Shown in pieces: positions 16,892 through 27,560 of a DNA stretch of 64,000 nt. The stretch's first letter is position 1, and every line of letters starts with the position of its first letter. Under the pieces are notes generated by a model. That model was not told the origin of the DNA. It searched no databases and saw only the letters and a program-made list of their open reading frames with translations. This DNA comes from Fructobacillus americanaquae (GTDB taxonomy: Bacteria; Bacillota; Bacilli; Lactobacillales; Lactobacillaceae), in assembly GCF_024029775.1 (NCBI RefSeq), contig NZ_CP097122.1, forward strand, positions 372,001 through 436,000, in the 5' to 3' direction. A program made the position numbers and the translations under genes.

Positions 16892-18360
16892 GCTAGTTCA
16901 TCCTCCAATTCCACCCATTTTTCAGTAACCTTTTCTGTCAAAAATGGCCGGCAAGAAGCGATTGCACCAGCTGAAAGCCGATCGTAATCTTGGAAACAAG
17001 ATAAAATAGCCTCCGCAAGCTGGACCACATTGTTGTTACGATCAGCATCGGTTGTTAAAAAATCAGCCAAATAACCATTTTCACCGGGATGGATCAATTC
17101 CTTAGCGCCAAAGTTATTTGCATAACTAGCAACTGGGAGGCCCTGACTTAATGCTTCCAGATAAGTCAAGCCAAATCCCTCAGAGTATGACGCGGAAACA
17201 AAAACATCATAACGCTGCAAATCCTTTGTCACATTCTGAGATAAACCAGCTAAGACAACGCGATTAGTCAAACCAAGATCCTTAATTTGCTTGGCTAATT
17301 TTTTCTGCTCGGCCCCGGCACCATAGATAGTCAAATTGACGTCATGACCACGTGCCACTAAAACGTGAACAGCATCAATAATTTGGTCAATGTGCTTTTC
17401 TTCATGCAAACGCGAGGCTGTCACCAAATTTAGTTTTTGATTCTTCCTGGTCTTTTTTTGGCCAAGATTCGTTACCCCACCAACGGGAATGGCATCTATC
17501 TTATCGAGGTTTTTCGCTGCGGTATAACCTTGCAAATCACTCTTTAGAGCCTCTTTTTGTGCCTTGGTTGCCACAACAACCGCATCATACTGGTCCAAAT
17601 GATCCAATGTGTACTGATAAAAATTATTAAAAAGAATGTGCCCGTTCTCTTCACTAACCTTGTGGTTAGCATGAACCATGCCAACAATTTTCTGCGTCGA
17701 ACCCGCTACTTTTTGTCGGACCAGGGCTTCATCATAGAATGTTCCCCGATCAATAAAATACGTATTTTGTCCAAAATGTACTTCAAGTTGATTTAAGAAA
17801 AAAGTCACTAACTCGTCAAAAGTCAAGAAATAGTAATTTTCCCCTAAGAAATTCGTCAGATGAATGTCCTGCATGATTTTTTCACCTGGCCCCTGTCGAT
17901 ACGACCACTCGACCTGATGTGTCCCCTTCGTCAAGGAAACATAAGCATCATCAACAATATAGATATTTTTTTCTGTATTAAAAATCTTATCGCGTAAACG
18001 ACGAATTTGGTAATTACCGGAACTTTGAGTCGTAATCATGCGCTGCGTATCGGTTTGATCAATTAAAATCTTTTCGTGGCTCTTGTGCACTTCGTCAGCA
18101 GGCAAACCATGATCCAAGTAGTCAAAAGGGTCGGCAGCTAACAAAAAGTCATAAAGACCAATAACCTGATTTTCTGGTAAATGCCATTCACGCATATGAA
18201 CATGCAAATCTTGCAGTAAATCAGTAAAGACAATTTTGAATGGTAATTGTCCCTTTAAAAAGCATTGAGCCCGATAGAATTGAGCATGTTCAACGCCCGA
18301 ATTGCCGTGACCCATACCTTGGTTAAGAAAAAAATTCATAAAGACACATACTGCTTTCAT
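16888..18360 (-). CDS. GtfA-like glycosyltransferase of the accessory Sec locus
   Basis: 490 residues, family GT4. The N-terminal SGVEHAQFYRAQ matches the GtfA consensus SGVE-AQ-YR. The C-terminal Rossmann domain carries VTASRLHEEKHIDQIIDA, VVLAGLSQNVTKDL, the EGFGLTYLEALSQGLP E-x7-E motif and a GENGYLADF tail. In streptococci GtfA/GtfB transfers GlcNAc from UDP-GlcNAc to Ser/Thr in the cytoplasm before export by SecA2/SecY2. The start has no Shine-Dalgarno site at ATG 18360; an internal ATG eight codons later (MNFFLNQGMGHGNSG) is possible. It heads the five-gene operon, right after the pta terminator. Confidence 0.87.
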   Translation of the reverse strand: MKAVCVFMNFFLNQGMGHGNSGVEHAQFYRAQCFLKGQLPFKIVFTDLLQDLHVHMREWHLPENQVIGLYDFLLAADPFDYLDHGLPADEVHKSHEKILIDQTDTQRMITTQSSGNYQIRRLRDKIFNTEKNIYIVDDAYVSLTKGTHQVEWSYRQGPGEKIMQDIHLTNFLGENYYFLTFDELVTFFLNQLEVHFGQNTYFIDRGTFYDEALVRQKVAGSTQKIVGMVHANHKVSEENGHILFNNFYQYTLDHLDQYDAVVVATKAQKEALKSDLQGYTAAKNLDKIDAIPVGGVTNLGQKKTRKNQKLNLVTASRLHEEKHIDQIIDAVHVLVARGHDVNLTIYGAGAEQKKLAKQIKDLGLTNRVVLAGLSQNVTKDLQRYDVFVSASYSEGFGLTYLEALSQGLPVASYANNFGAKELIHPGENGYLADFLTTDADRNNNVVQLAEAILSCFQDYDRLSAGAIASCRPFLTEKVTEKWVELEDELA

Positions 18361-18385
18361 TCAGATTTTTGTTAAAATAATGGCA

Positions 18386-18419
18386 AGAAAGGGCTAACCA
18401 AGGACTCGGTTACCCCTTT
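18386..18419 (-). terminator. terminator after pta
   Basis: Minus strand AAAGGGGTAACC-gagtcctt-GGTTAGCCCTTT, one mismatch, then a T-rich stretch; separates pta from the glycosylation operon. Confidence 0.75.
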
Positions 18420-18430
18420 AATGCACTTAA

Positions 18431-19420
18431 TTAACGTTGTGCCAGAGCTTGAGCTGCTGTGATGATGGCTACCTTGACCACATCATCTTTAGAAGCACCC
18501 CTGGAAAGGTCTGAAACCGGCTTGGCCAGTCCTTGCAAAATTGGGCCAATCGCCTCAAACCCGCCCAAACGTTGGGCAATCTTATAGCCGATATTCCCCG
18601 ATTCCAAACTTGGAAAGACAAAGACATTCGCCTGACCAGCCACCGCTGAGTCGGGTGCCTTGGCATTAGCTACCTTTTCAACAACGGCTGCGTCAAATTG
18701 CAAATCGCCATCAATTTGTTCGGCTAATTCTGGTGCCAATTCCTTGGCTATCTTTGTCGCTTCCTGAACCTTTTCAACTTGGGCACCCTTAGCAGACCCC
18801 TTCGTTGAAAATGAAAGCATGGCCACCTTTGGCTTGATACCAAAAATCTTAGCAGTATGGGCTGATTGAATAGCTATTTGGGCCATCGTTTCAGCATCAA
18901 TGTCGATATTAATGGCACAGTCAGCAAAGACAAAACGCTGATCTCCTTTTTGCATAATAAAGGCACCAGAAATTCGGCGTGAACCAGGAGCCGTCTTAAT
19001 TAACTGGAGGGCTGGACGTACCGTATCACCAGTTGGATGCACTGCCCCAGAAACCATCCCCTCGGCAGCCCCCATTTGGACCAGCATCGTACCAAAGTAA
19101 TTTTCATCTTGGAGCCACTTTTCAGCTGTTCTTTCATCCGTCTTGCCCTTACGGCGCTCAACTAAGGCCTTAATCATCTTGACGCGTTGATCTGCTGAAA
19201 CAGTTTTGATATCAACAATTTCCACCTGGTTTAGACTTAATTGAAGTTTCTTTGAAAGGGCAACAATCGCCTCTTTTTCACCCAAAATAATTGGGTTGAC
19301 CAAGTCTTCTTGGGCCAATTCAACGGCTGCTGTCAAAACCCGCTCGTCCGTTCCCTCAGGAAAGACCAGGCGAATTTTTTGGCCCTTAATTTCTGTTTTA
19401 AACTGATCGAAAAGTGACAT
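18431..19420 (-). CDS. pta: phosphate acetyltransferase
   Basis: Interconverts acetyl-CoA and acetyl phosphate; in heterofermentative lactic acid bacteria it works with acetate kinase to gain ATP. The 329 residues are the short form (no N-terminal DRTGG-like regulator): LVFPEGTDERVLTAAVEL at the start, MVSGAVHPTGDTVRPALQLI (about 118-138), then FADCAINIDIDAE and the C-terminal GNIGYKIAQRLGG. GGGAG precedes the ATG. Preceded by an extended -10 promoter; no convincing cre site seen. Confidence 0.96.
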   Translation of the reverse strand: MSLFDQFKTEIKGQKIRLVFPEGTDERVLTAAVELAQEDLVNPIILGEKEAIVALSKKLQLSLNQVEIVDIKTVSADQRVKMIKALVERRKGKTDERTAEKWLQDENYFGTMLVQMGAAEGMVSGAVHPTGDTVRPALQLIKTAPGSRRISGAFIMQKGDQRFVFADCAINIDIDAETMAQIAIQSAHTAKIFGIKPKVAMLSFSTKGSAKGAQVEKVQEATKIAKELAPELAEQIDGDLQFDAAVVEKVANAKAPDSAVAGQANVFVFPSLESGNIGYKIAQRLGGFEAIGPILQGLAKPVSDLSRGASKDDVVKVAIITAAQALAQR

Positions 19421-19455
19421 ATTTCTGCTCCCTTTTGTTCGTTAGTCTTTTCTAA

Positions 19456-19464
19456 AGTATACCA
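19456..19464 (-). promoter_or_regulatory. extended -10 promoter of pta
   Basis: Minus strand TGGTATACT in the 87-base ung-pta gap. The -35 region is poor. Confidence 0.55.
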
Positions 19465-19507
19465 AAATTTCTTTCTTTTATTACCCCTTTACGGGCAAAT
19501 TTCAAAC

Positions 19508-20185
19508 TTATTTCAGCCAGTTAACAGGTACCTCTTGGTGCCTTTCTAAAAAGGCATTAGTCTTTGAAAATGGTTTAGAACCAAAAAAACCTCGATAGGC
19601 AGCCAATGGGCTTGGGTGTGGTGCCATTAAAATGAGGTGTTTTTCAGCATCGATTAAACGCGCTTTTTGCTGAGCTGGCTTCCCCCACAGGATGAAAACT
19701 TTTGGCCGTTGATCAGCACTCGCTGCCTTAATCGCTGCATCTGAAAGCTCTTCCCAGCCTTTTTTTTGATGGCTATTGGCTTGACCGGCAGCAACCGTCA
19801 AAACCGTATTTAACAGCAAAACACCTTGACTTGCCCATGTTGTTAAATCATGGCTTGACCGATTAAACCCGACATCACTGGCCAATTCTTTTAAGATATT
19901 ACGCAATGACGGTGGCGCTGCTAAAGTATCAGGCACTGAAAAGGCCAGACCCTGGGCCTGACTTTCGCCATGATAGGGGTCTTGACCTAAAATAACTACT
20001 TTCGTTTGCGCTAACGGTGTCTTCTCAAAAGCCAAAAAAACGTTTTCACGCTGCGGATAAACTGGTTTTTGAGGATTTTGATAAATTTCACTTAAAAATG
20101 ATTCGGCCCGGTGCTGATAGACTATTGGCAAAAGAGGGGCTAAGGCCTGGTCCCAGTCAGTTTTGGTCAAAGAAAAATCAGCCAT
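19508..20185 (-). CDS. ung: uracil-DNA glycosylase
   Basis: Removes uracil from DNA in base excision repair. 225 residues: [21 protein letters not shown] (about 63-84) holds the catalytic Asp of the water-activating loop; LLNTVLTV binds uracil; [15 protein letters not shown] has the HPSP(L) minor-groove loop with the catalytic His. AGGAG lies 11 bases before the ATG. Confidence 0.97.
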   Translation of the reverse strand: MADFSLTKTDWDQALAPLLPIVYQHRAESFLSEIYQNPQKPVYPQRENVFLAFEKTPLAQTKVVILGQDPYHGESQAQGLAFSVPDTLAAPPSLRNILKELASDVGFNRSSHDLTTWASQGVLLLNTVLTVAAGQANSHQKKGWEELSDAAIKAASADQRPKVFILWGKPAQQKARLIDAEKHLILMAPHPSPLAAYRGFFGSKPFSKTNAFLERHQEVPVNWLK

Positions 20186-20289
20186 AGTGTATACTACTCC
20201 TAATAAGACATTTCATTAACACTGTACCAAAGAAAATGATGAGAGAAAACGCCACCTAAGACGTTTTTACCCAATCTTAAGGACTCTTT

Positions 20290-21018
20290 ATGCTTAGCCG
20301 AGACAAACTACTTGATTTAAAAGAACAATACATGGCCGACCCACAGTCACTAGCCAAAATTGATGCGGTAATTCAAACTCTGACAGCCCTTGATTACCAA
20401 CAGCTGCCACCGCACCAGCTCCCCAACCTTCTCGAAGATGTCAAATCCTTAAGTCGCCATCCAGAACGTCTCCTTCTTGATGACGCATTAGCACAGCTAA
20501 GGGAAACACTGATTGTCAACTACGGGCTCTGGTTTTTACCAAACACAGATTGGGTTCAGGATTTAGTCCGCTTCGCCGATTCTCGACCGATTGTTGAGTT
20601 AATGGCCGGTAATGCCGCACTTTCTGCTGCACTAAAAGCGCAAGGACATGTTGTGACAGCTGTCGATAATCTCGATTGGAGTGGACAGGATAATCAACGG
20701 CCTGTCCCCTGGACAGCCGTTAGCAAACAAGCTGCACTCACAGCCGTCAAAGAGAGTCTCCACAAAGCCGATGACCCAAATTCTCAACCAATTTTTGTGA
20801 TGGCTTGGGCACCAGATACCAGTGATGATGACTGGAAAATTTTACAGTATCTGCGGAGCCAGTCCCAACCTTTTCACTTAATTGTCATTGGTGAAAAGAA
20901 TGGTGCCACCAATTCAAAAAAATTCTGGCAAGAGGCTGATTTGGAATTGAATGCTGTTTTAAATCAGCATTATCAAGCCTTTGACATGATTCAAGATGTC
21001 GTTTATCTGGTACATTGA
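20290..21018 (+). CDS. SAM-dependent methyltransferase-like protein
   Basis: 242 residues. A helical N-terminus (1-90) is followed by VELMAGNAALSAALKAQGHV then VTAVDNLDW (about 98-127), which is motif I (E/D-x-G-x-G-like with G-N) and the acidic end of strand 2 expected for SAM binding. FVMAWAPD (about 170) is in the place of motif IV. No recognised substrate motif, and the glycine loop is imperfect, so activity is uncertain. AAGGA precedes the ATG. It is the only plus-strand gene in this stretch, divergent from ung and convergent with cls. Confidence 0.65.
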   Translation: MLSRDKLLDLKEQYMADPQSLAKIDAVIQTLTALDYQQLPPHQLPNLLEDVKSLSRHPERLLLDDALAQLRETLIVNYGLWFLPNTDWVQDLVRFADSRPIVELMAGNAALSAALKAQGHVVTAVDNLDWSGQDNQRPVPWTAVSKQAALTAVKESLHKADDPNSQPIFVMAWAPDTSDDDWKILQYLRSQSQPFHLIVIGEKNGATNSKKFWQEADLELNAVLNQHYQAFDMIQDVVYLVH

Positions 21019-21053
21019 TCAGTTAAGCAAGTTAAAAATTTATTAATTTTAAC

Positions 21054-21083
21054 AAAAAAGAAGGCCAAAGCCTTCTTTTTTTT
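21054..21083. terminator. bidirectional terminator between convergent genes
   Basis: AAGAAGGC-caaa-GCCTTCTT with A and T runs on both sides. Confidence 0.9.
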
Positions 21084-21120
21084 GATCGACCTAATTCTGG
21101 AGACAATATCAATCTGATTT

Positions 21121-22593
21121 TTATAAAATTGGTGCCAGCAGCCTGGCGACATACTGTTTAAAGACCAGCCAACGGCCCTGTTGGGCAAAGCTCGTCACCG
21201 TTTGCTCACTGGAAACAGTTAAATCCTGCTTAAAGACATGGGCAAGATGATGAGCTAAGTCAGAGTCGTATAGAAAGGCATTCACTTCGAAATTCAACTT
21301 AAAGGAACGAAAATCCAAATTAGCCGAACCAACAGAAGCCAAATGGTCATCAACCACCATCGTCTTAGCGTGCAAGAAACCATTTTTATAATAATAAATC
21401 TTAATTCCGTACTTAGCTAACTGCGCAGCATAGTACTGGGTAGCTCGATAAACAAAAGGGTGGTCTGGCATACAAGGGACCATAATTCGGACATCAACGC
21501 CCGAGTTAGCGGCAATTCGTAAAGCATCAAAGGTTGAATCATCGGGGATTAAATAAGGTGTTTGAATCCAGCAGCGTTTTTTGGCCAATTGGATTAAGCG
21601 GATATAGCCCATCTTAATTTGTTCGTCATCTGTTTCAGGACCGGAAGTCACAATTTGTAAGTTTGACTTGCCCTGCAACGCTAATGACAACGGTGGAAAG
21701 TAACAGTCTGACGTCACCGCCATCGGTCTCTTAGGATCAGAGGCGTTCCAATCCAACAAAAAATGAGCTTGAAGTGAGTAAACGCCCGAACCTGTCATTC
21801 GCAAGTGGGTATCGCGCCAATGGCCAAATTTTTTATCACGGCCAAGGTATTGGTCGCCAATATTAAAGCCACCAACATAGCCAATTTTACCATCGATCAC
21901 CACGATTTTACGGTGATCACGAAAGTTCAGCTGAAAATCGATTAGTGTCAGTCGCCTTTTCAAGAAAGGCGCAGCATGACCGCCCGCCGCTCGCAAGGGT
22001 GCAAAGAACCGCTTGGTGGTTCCAAAAGATCCCAGGGCATCGTAAATTACGTGCACCTCAACACCGGCTCGAGCCCGTTCAACTAAAATATCTCTGATTT
22101 CATGACCCAGCTTGTCACTGTAAAAAGTATAAAACTCAAGGTTAATATTTTTTTCTGCCTGCCTCAAATCCTCTTTTAAGTGGTCAAAGAAAGCCCGACC
22201 GGAAGTCAGGAATTTCACCCTATTTTTTGTTGCCAAGGAGGTTTGATTAATATTTTGAAACAGTGTCACCAAAGACTGGGCCTGAACTAAGGAAGCTTGC
22301 GTTTCGTTAAAATGCGGAACGAACCCCTCCCGTTTACCACGCTCATCGGCTTCTTGAATCAAATCGGCGATTTTTTCATTCATCGCCGATGTATCCTGGC
22401 CTTGATAGGCAAAAAGCCGGCGCTGTGATAGCTTCCGGCCCGCAAAAGAATAAATAATAAAACCAAGAACCGGAATTAAAATCAGCACCAAAATCCAAGC
22501 CCAAGTAGCGGCGATGTCTCTTGGTTCCCGAAATACCGTAATAACGGCAACGGTTGTATTAATCATTAAAAGTACTAATAGTGTTGTGAGCAT
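21121..22593 (-). CDS. cls: cardiolipin synthase
   Basis: Condenses two phosphatidylglycerol molecules into cardiolipin at the membrane. 490 residues: two N-terminal membrane helices (1-55, MLTTLLVLLMINTTVAVITV then ATWAWILVLILIPVLGFIIY) and two phospholipase D HKD motifs, HRKIVVIDGKIGYVGG (about 220-235) and HAKTMVVDDHLASVGSANLD (about 400-419). Normal length. Shine-Dalgarno site is weak (AAAGGC). Confidence 0.96.
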   Translation of the reverse strand: MLTTLLVLLMINTTVAVITVFREPRDIAATWAWILVLILIPVLGFIIYSFAGRKLSQRRLFAYQGQDTSAMNEKIADLIQEADERGKREGFVPHFNETQASLVQAQSLVTLFQNINQTSLATKNRVKFLTSGRAFFDHLKEDLRQAEKNINLEFYTFYSDKLGHEIRDILVERARAGVEVHVIYDALGSFGTTKRFFAPLRAAGGHAAPFLKRRLTLIDFQLNFRDHRKIVVIDGKIGYVGGFNIGDQYLGRDKKFGHWRDTHLRMTGSGVYSLQAHFLLDWNASDPKRPMAVTSDCYFPPLSLALQGKSNLQIVTSGPETDDEQIKMGYIRLIQLAKKRCWIQTPYLIPDDSTFDALRIAANSGVDVRIMVPCMPDHPFVYRATQYYAAQLAKYGIKIYYYKNGFLHAKTMVVDDHLASVGSANLDFRSFKLNFEVNAFLYDSDLAHHLAHVFKQDLTVSSEQTVTSFAQQGRWLVFKQYVARLLAPIL

Positions 22594-22648
22594 CTGCTTG
22601 CCTTTATTTCACCCTGTGAAAGTCCGGTTTTGTACCAGCTGCTAGTCC

Positions 22649-23182
22649 TTAGTATTCCATCAAAGCAACAAACGGTACTTCGCCGGCTTCCATAATCTTC
22701 TCTCGACCGTGGAGGTCCTCTAATTCAATAATAAAGGCAACCCCGGCCACAACGCCACCTAATTCTTCCACAATCTTTCGGGTAGCATTGATGGTTCCAC
22801 CAGTTGCTAAAAGGTCATCAACAATCAAGACCCGTTGCCCTGGTTGGATAGCATCCTCGTGAATTTCCAACTCATTAACACCACCGTACTCCAAAGTATA
22901 AGAAGCTGAGACGGCTTTACGGGGTAGCTTACCAGACTTACGCGCTGGTACAAAACCGATGCCCATGGCATAGGCCAATGGTGAACCAACAATGAAGCCC
23001 CGTGATTCTGGTCCAGCAATCAAGTCGACATCTAAGTCTTTGGCGAAGTCAACAATTTGATCAATTGCTTGCTTATAAGCTGGTCCATCACCCATCAATG
23101 GTGAGATGTCACGGAAAGAAACACCAGGTTCTGGATAATCTTCCACAGTGGCAACATAATCATGTAAATCAATTTTACTCAT
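22649..23182 (-). CDS. apt: adenine phosphoribosyltransferase
   Basis: Salvages adenine to AMP using PRPP. 177 residues: [20 protein letters not shown] (about 54-73), the flexible loop [14 protein letters not shown], and the PRPP motif [13 protein letters not shown] (about 119-131). It follows recJ by 25 bases on the same strand, an arrangement common in Gram-positives. GAGG precedes the ATG. Confidence 0.97.
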   Translation of the reverse strand: MSKIDLHDYVATVEDYPEPGVSFRDISPLMGDGPAYKQAIDQIVDFAKDLDVDLIAGPESRGFIVGSPLAYAMGIGFVPARKSGKLPRKAVSASYTLEYGGVNELEIHEDAIQPGQRVLIVDDLLATGGTINATRKIVEELGGVVAGVAFIIELEDLHGREKIMEAGEVPFVALMEY

Positions 23183-23207
23183 TTTTTATTTCCTCAAACC
23201 GGGTTCA

Positions 23208-25298
23208 TTAACCGGCAAAATACCGCTGGTATGTGACAGAGTTTGCCAAGGGCTTTTTACTGGTACTTGGTAAACACAAAATGGTCCCTGCATTCATTTT
23301 AACAAAACCAAGGTCCAAAAAGACCTGAATCATTAATTTAAATTGCTTTTCTTGCATTGAAAGTTCGGATAATACAACTTCTAAATGCCCGATAATGTCC
23401 AAATTTTGGTGTCCGTACAAATATTTATATAATCTGGCAAAGTCTTGACTATTCGTTTGACCGATTACCTGGGCCAATGTTTTGGATGAATTTTTAACCG
23501 TAGCTTGTGCAGTCTGGGCTGTTTGGGCTACTTGCTTGTTAACCTGACGAACAGCTGGCCCCATTGGCGTAGGCTGACCTTGTTCCGTTGCGACAAAGGC
23601 TAAATCTTCCAGCATCAGCTGCAACCTAGTTTTACCGGCAAAGGTATTTACACCAACCTTACCTGCTAGTGTTGCCTGCCTTTTTTCTTGGGCTTCTTTC
23701 ACCAACTCGGGCTGGTTGAAGGCCAAAGCTTCAACAAGTCCCCGCCCACCACGGAAATTCAGCTTTAAGTGTTGATTGAGCGCTCCCATTGATTGCACCG
23801 ACTCTAATGGTACATCCTCAACAGCAATGACCGGCTGTGGGTTTCCTTGCCCAAATGGCTCAAGTAAGGCTAATTGCTGGTAAAAGTCAGGCGTTAAAAG
23901 ACGTGGCTGCACAACCAAATTAACAGCCAATTTTTGATCAGCAAATTGCAGGTCAGCCCCATCTTGTTGAACCAAGCTTTGGACTACCGGCAATTCGTCC
24001 AGCACCATGCTCACTCCTAAAGCACCAGCATGACCACCGAAACTAGTAAAGTGATCACTATAGGCCTGCAAGAAGGCGTGCAAATCAAAGTCCCCAAAGG
24101 ACCGACCAGAACCCTTGTAAACGCCATCAACGAGTGCAAGAACCACCACGGGCTTTTTCACTAATTCGGCCAAACGGGCAGCGACAATGCCAAGAATCCC
24201 CTGGTGCCAATCTTGACCGGCAATCAGTAAGATATTGTTCTGCTGATTTTTTTTGTCTAAAGCTTGCTCTTTTGCCTGGTCAAAAACAGTATCCACTAAA
24301 GTTCGGCGTTGATCATTGAGCTGTTCGACTTCCTTAGCAATTGCCTTAGCTCGGTCCGGGTCCTTTGTTAGCAAAAGTTCCAACCCTAACTGACCATTGG
24401 TTAGTCGACCAATTGCGTTTAACCGTGGCGCAATCTTGAAACCGATCGTCTCAGCTAAGATTGCTTGTCCCTTGGCATGTTTGGCACTCTTTAACAGTGC
24501 TGCTAAACCAGGTCTGGGATTTTCCTCAATTTGCTTAAGTCCCCAGGTCACAAAGGCTCGGTTTTCATCAGTCAAAGAAACCACATCGGCCACAGCCCCC
24601 ATGGCAACCAAATCCAAAAATTCTACTGGTAAGTCTTCCAACGATTCAGCGGGTTGGCCATCGGCTAAAATTGCCTGGGCAACCTTAAAAGCAACCCCCG
24701 CTCCTGATAAATCAGTAAAAGGATAGTTTCCCTCTGGATGACGTGGGTGGATGATCGCATAGGCCTCAGGCAGGGTTTCTGGCAGTGCGTGATGGTCAGT
24801 CACGACCACATCAATGCCAGCACCTTGCGCCCAAGCAATCGCCTCGTGCCCACCCACACCGTTATCAACGGTGATAATCAAACTTGCACCGGTTTCTTCA
24901 ACTAAGCGTTGATATGTCTTCAGATTAGGCCCATACCCATCTTCAAATCGGTTTGGAATGTAGGGGGTGACTTCTGCACCAAGCGAGGTTAATGTTTCCA
25001 CCATAATCGCGGTACTCGTGATGCCATCGACATCATAGTCACCGTACACCAATATTGGTTCAGCAGTAAACACCGCTTCTTGAATCCGCTCCACTGCTTT
25101 TTCCATATCGAAAAATTCGTTTGGATCATGAATACTTTGAAAATCAGGGTGCAAAAAAGCTTGGGCCTCTTTAACATCCTTGATGCCGTTTTGCACCAAA
25201 AAACCTGCTGTAACTGGGTTTAAGTGTAATTGTTCCTGTAACCATTGGCTACTTGTTTGATCCGGTTGGTCTAACAACCGCCAATTACTTGGTACCAT
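23208..25298 (-). CDS. recJ: single-stranded-DNA-specific exonuclease RecJ
   Basis: 5'-3' exonuclease of recombination and repair. 696 residues with DHH domain motifs [14 protein letters not shown] (about 80-93), [20 protein letters not shown] (about 158-168), and DHHA1 [12 protein letters not shown] (about 405-416), then an OB domain and a C-terminal extension as in Lactobacillales RecJ. ATG 25298 ([14 protein letters not shown]) is chosen over the longer frame because AAGGAG is just ahead; it then overlaps rnz by 14 bases. Residues 570-600 hold a QTAQTAQA low-complexity linker. Confidence 0.95.
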   Translation of the reverse strand: MVPSNWRLLDQPDQTSSQWLQEQLHLNPVTAGFLVQNGIKDVKEAQAFLHPDFQSIHDPNEFFDMEKAVERIQEAVFTAEPILVYGDYDVDGITSTAIMVETLTSLGAEVTPYIPNRFEDGYGPNLKTYQRLVEETGASLIITVDNGVGGHEAIAWAQGAGIDVVVTDHHALPETLPEAYAIIHPRHPEGNYPFTDLSGAGVAFKVAQAILADGQPAESLEDLPVEFLDLVAMGAVADVVSLTDENRAFVTWGLKQIEENPRPGLAALLKSAKHAKGQAILAETIGFKIAPRLNAIGRLTNGQLGLELLLTKDPDRAKAIAKEVEQLNDQRRTLVDTVFDQAKEQALDKKNQQNNILLIAGQDWHQGILGIVAARLAELVKKPVVVLALVDGVYKGSGRSFGDFDLHAFLQAYSDHFTSFGGHAGALGVSMVLDELPVVQSLVQQDGADLQFADQKLAVNLVVQPRLLTPDFYQQLALLEPFGQGNPQPVIAVEDVPLESVQSMGALNQHLKLNFRGGRGLVEALAFNQPELVKEAQEKRQATLAGKVGVNTFAGKTRLQLMLEDLAFVATEQGQPTPMGPAVRQVNKQVAQTAQTAQATVKNSSKTLAQVIGQTNSQDFARLYKYLYGHQNLDIIGHLEVVLSELSMQEKQFKLMIQVFLDLGFVKMNAGTILCLPSTSKKPLANSVTYQRYFAG

Positions 25299-26241
25299 GC
25301 TGCTCCTTCTTGAATGGGACATCAACCACGTCGAAGTCACGGGCAACATAGGTATTTGGGAACAAATGCTTCACATCGCTTATGAACTTCTTTAATAATG
25401 GGCCAATATAGCGGGCAGAGATGTGGACTAAGACCAATTTGCCAATATGACTGTCAAGTGCGAGGTTAGCCGCATCACGAGAGGTGGAATGTCCATGTGC
25501 CCGTGCTAATTTACTTTCTTCTTTACTTTGACCATAGGTTGATTCGTGGACCAAAACATCTGCACCTTGTGCCAAAATCTTGGCTTGGTCGTTTGGAAGT
25601 GTATCCAAAATAAAGGTCACGACCCGGCCCGGCTGGGCTGGGCCAAGATAATCCTGACCGTTAATCACACGACCATCGTCCAAGGTAACTGTTTCGCCAG
25701 CCTTTAAGCGGCCATAAACAGGACCGGCCGGAATTTGATCAGCCTTTACCTTATCAATCAGCAACTCTCCTGGATGTGCTTTTTCTTCCACCCGAAAACC
25801 CCAGGCCTCAATTCGGTGCTTCAAGGGAGCCGCGACCACTCGGAAGGTTTCATCTTCAAAGATCGTTCCGACCTCAATTTCAACATAGTGAACTGGATAA
25901 GACAAGTGCGTATCTGAAATTCGTAAAGCCGTTTGAACAAAAGACTTCAAACCCTTGGGGCCATAAATCGTCAGCGGTTCACTTTTATCGGCACCCTGAA
26001 AAGACCGGGAGGACAATAAACCAGGTAAACCGAAGATATGGTCGCCATGCAAATGGGAAATAAAAATTTTTTCAATCTTTCGAGGGCGAATTGTTGTTTG
26101 CAAAATTTGGTGCTGGGTCGCTTCCCCAACATCAAAAAGCCACACAGCATTCCGTTCATCAAGCAGCTTCAAAGCAACGCTAGCCACATTGCGAAATTTA
26201 GATGGTTGGCCCGAGCCGGTTCCTAAAAATTCCAGTTCCAT
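25285..26241 (-). CDS. rnz: ribonuclease Z
   Basis: tRNA 3'-end processing endonuclease of the metallo-beta-lactamase fold. 318 residues, starting [34 protein letters not shown] (about 63-76) is the zinc motif, [15 protein letters not shown] covers the exosite region, and [10 protein letters not shown] and [16 protein letters not shown] supply later metal ligands. This fits a genome where CCA is added after transcription, as with the tRNA-Leu here. Confidence 0.96.
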   Translation of the reverse strand: MELEFLGTGSGQPSKFRNVASVALKLLDERNAVWLFDVGEATQHQILQTTIRPRKIEKIFISHLHGDHIFGLPGLLSSRSFQGADKSEPLTIYGPKGLKSFVQTALRISDTHLSYPVHYVEIEVGTIFEDETFRVVAAPLKHRIEAWGFRVEEKAHPGELLIDKVKADQIPAGPVYGRLKAGETVTLDDGRVINGQDYLGPAQPGRVVTFILDTLPNDQAKILAQGADVLVHESTYGQSKEESKLARAHGHSTSRDAANLALDSHIGKLVLVHISARYIGPLLKKFISDVKHLFPNTYVARDFDVVDVPFKKEQHGTK

Positions 26242-26292
26242 CGGTCTTGTCCTTTATCCTCTATTCGATCTACCGATGCTTACTAGTACAAA

Positions 26293-27036
26293 TTAATCAT
26301 CTGCTAATTCACTCTTAATATCATCCAATAGGTCGCGTTCTTCATTTGTAAATACCCGATTTTCTAACAAATCAGGTCGACGCAAGTATGTCTTTTTTAA
26401 CGCTTCTTTCAACCGCCATTCAGCGATTTTACCGTGGTTTCCAGAAGTTAAGACTTCTGGTACGCTGAGCCCTCGAAAGTCGGCTGGTCGCGTGTATTGT
26501 GGGTATTCTAGCAAGCCGTCAGCGAATGAATCACCTGCTGCCGATTCGGCATTGCCCAAGACATGGGGTAAAAAGCGCACCGTTGCATCAATCATAACCA
26601 TCGAGGCTAGCTCCCCACCAGTTAACACATAATCGCCCAGTGAAAGTTCCTCATCTACCAAGGTCTTGATTCGTTCATCATAGCCTTCATAATGACCGGC
26701 AATAAAAGTTAAATGGTCATAGTTCGCCAATCGCTTTGCATCCGTGTGGTCAAACTTCTTTCCAGCCGGATCCAACAAGATGACATGCCCAGCACTTTTT
26801 TCAGGACTATTTTCCTTGACAGCTTCTAAGGCATCAAAAATCGGTTGGGGCGTCAGTAACATGCCAGCCCCACCACCGAAGGGATAGTCGTCAACATTAT
26901 TATGTTTGTTTGTCGTATAATCACGAAAGTCGGTCACGGCAAAATCAAGGTCACCACGGTCGATGGCCTTGCCGATAATTGATTGACGCATCGGCGCAAA
27001 CATATCTGGAAAAAGGCTTAAAACATCAATTTTCAT
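26293..27036 (-). CDS. trmD: tRNA (guanine-37-N1)-methyltransferase
   Basis: Methylates G37 of tRNAs to prevent frameshifting. 247 residues (usual length) from [20 protein letters not shown]; the SPOUT trefoil knot is seen in [13 protein letters not shown] (about 105-117) and [20 protein letters not shown] (about 128-147). The start overlaps the end of rimM by 11 bases, so they are coupled. Part of the rpsP-rimM-trmD cluster. Confidence 0.97.
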   Translation of the reverse strand: MKIDVLSLFPDMFAPMRQSIIGKAIDRGDLDFAVTDFRDYTTNKHNNVDDYPFGGGAGMLLTPQPIFDALEAVKENSPEKSAGHVILLDPAGKKFDHTDAKRLANYDHLTFIAGHYEGYDERIKTLVDEELSLGDYVLTGGELASMVMIDATVRFLPHVLGNAESAAGDSFADGLLEYPQYTRPADFRGLSVPEVLTSGNHGKIAEWRLKEALKKTYLRRPDLLENRVFTNEERDLLDDIKSELADD

Positions 27037-27553
27037 CGTCAAATAGCCCTTCCAAGACATCAATGGTAATCAGCTTATCAGCCACATTGACCTCTTTTAC
27101 GACGTCATCGATCACCGGAATTAAGCCATCTTTGCCTTTGGGACGCTTCATAATCCAAACATCGTTGGCTCCGGTCGTCATAATTTCTTTGATTTCACCC
27201 ATAGTTTGCCCGTTTAAGTCGACGACGGTGCAGCCAATGATTTCGTTGTAGTAATACTCCCCATCGTCAAGGTCAGCGCGGTCTGCTTCATCAACAAAGA
27301 TGTCCTGGCCCTTAAAAATTTCAACCTGGTTAATATTATCAACACCCTCAAAGGTGACCAACCACATGCCCTTATGAACCCGGGCCTTGGCAATCGTTTC
27401 CTTGACATATTTTCCCCGGTCCAAACGATAAATAGCTTGGCCCTTTTGAAAGCGGTCGTCCGCAAAATCCGTAATGGCTTTGATTTTTAACTCACCACGA
27501 ATGCCGTGTGTATTGACAATCGTTCCAATTTTAAAGTAATTTTTTGTTTCCAT
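27026..27553 (-). CDS. rimM: 16S rRNA processing protein RimM
   Basis: Assists maturation of the 30S head with S19. 175 residues: N-terminal RimM barrel ([20 protein letters not shown]) and C-terminal PRC barrel ([20 protein letters not shown], then [20 protein letters not shown]). The start at [10 protein letters not shown] matches the family N-terminus exactly, yet there is no Shine-Dalgarno site; an extended -10 box ends eight bases before the ATG, which points to a leaderless transcript. Confidence 0.96.
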   Translation of the reverse strand: METKNYFKIGTIVNTHGIRGELKIKAITDFADDRFQKGQAIYRLDRGKYVKETIAKARVHKGMWLVTFEGVDNINQVEIFKGQDIFVDEADRADLDDGEYYYNEIIGCTVVDLNGQTMGEIKEIMTTGANDVWIMKRPKGKDGLIPVIDDVVKEVNVADKLITIDVLEGLFDDEN

Positions 27554-27560
27554 ACTCTCT

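Noticed and set aside
11360-18360. Capsule or exopolysaccharide cluster
   Set aside because: Only one clear GT4 enzyme; no flippase, polymerase or priming transferase; Asp2 triad and gene order fit adhesin glycosylation better.
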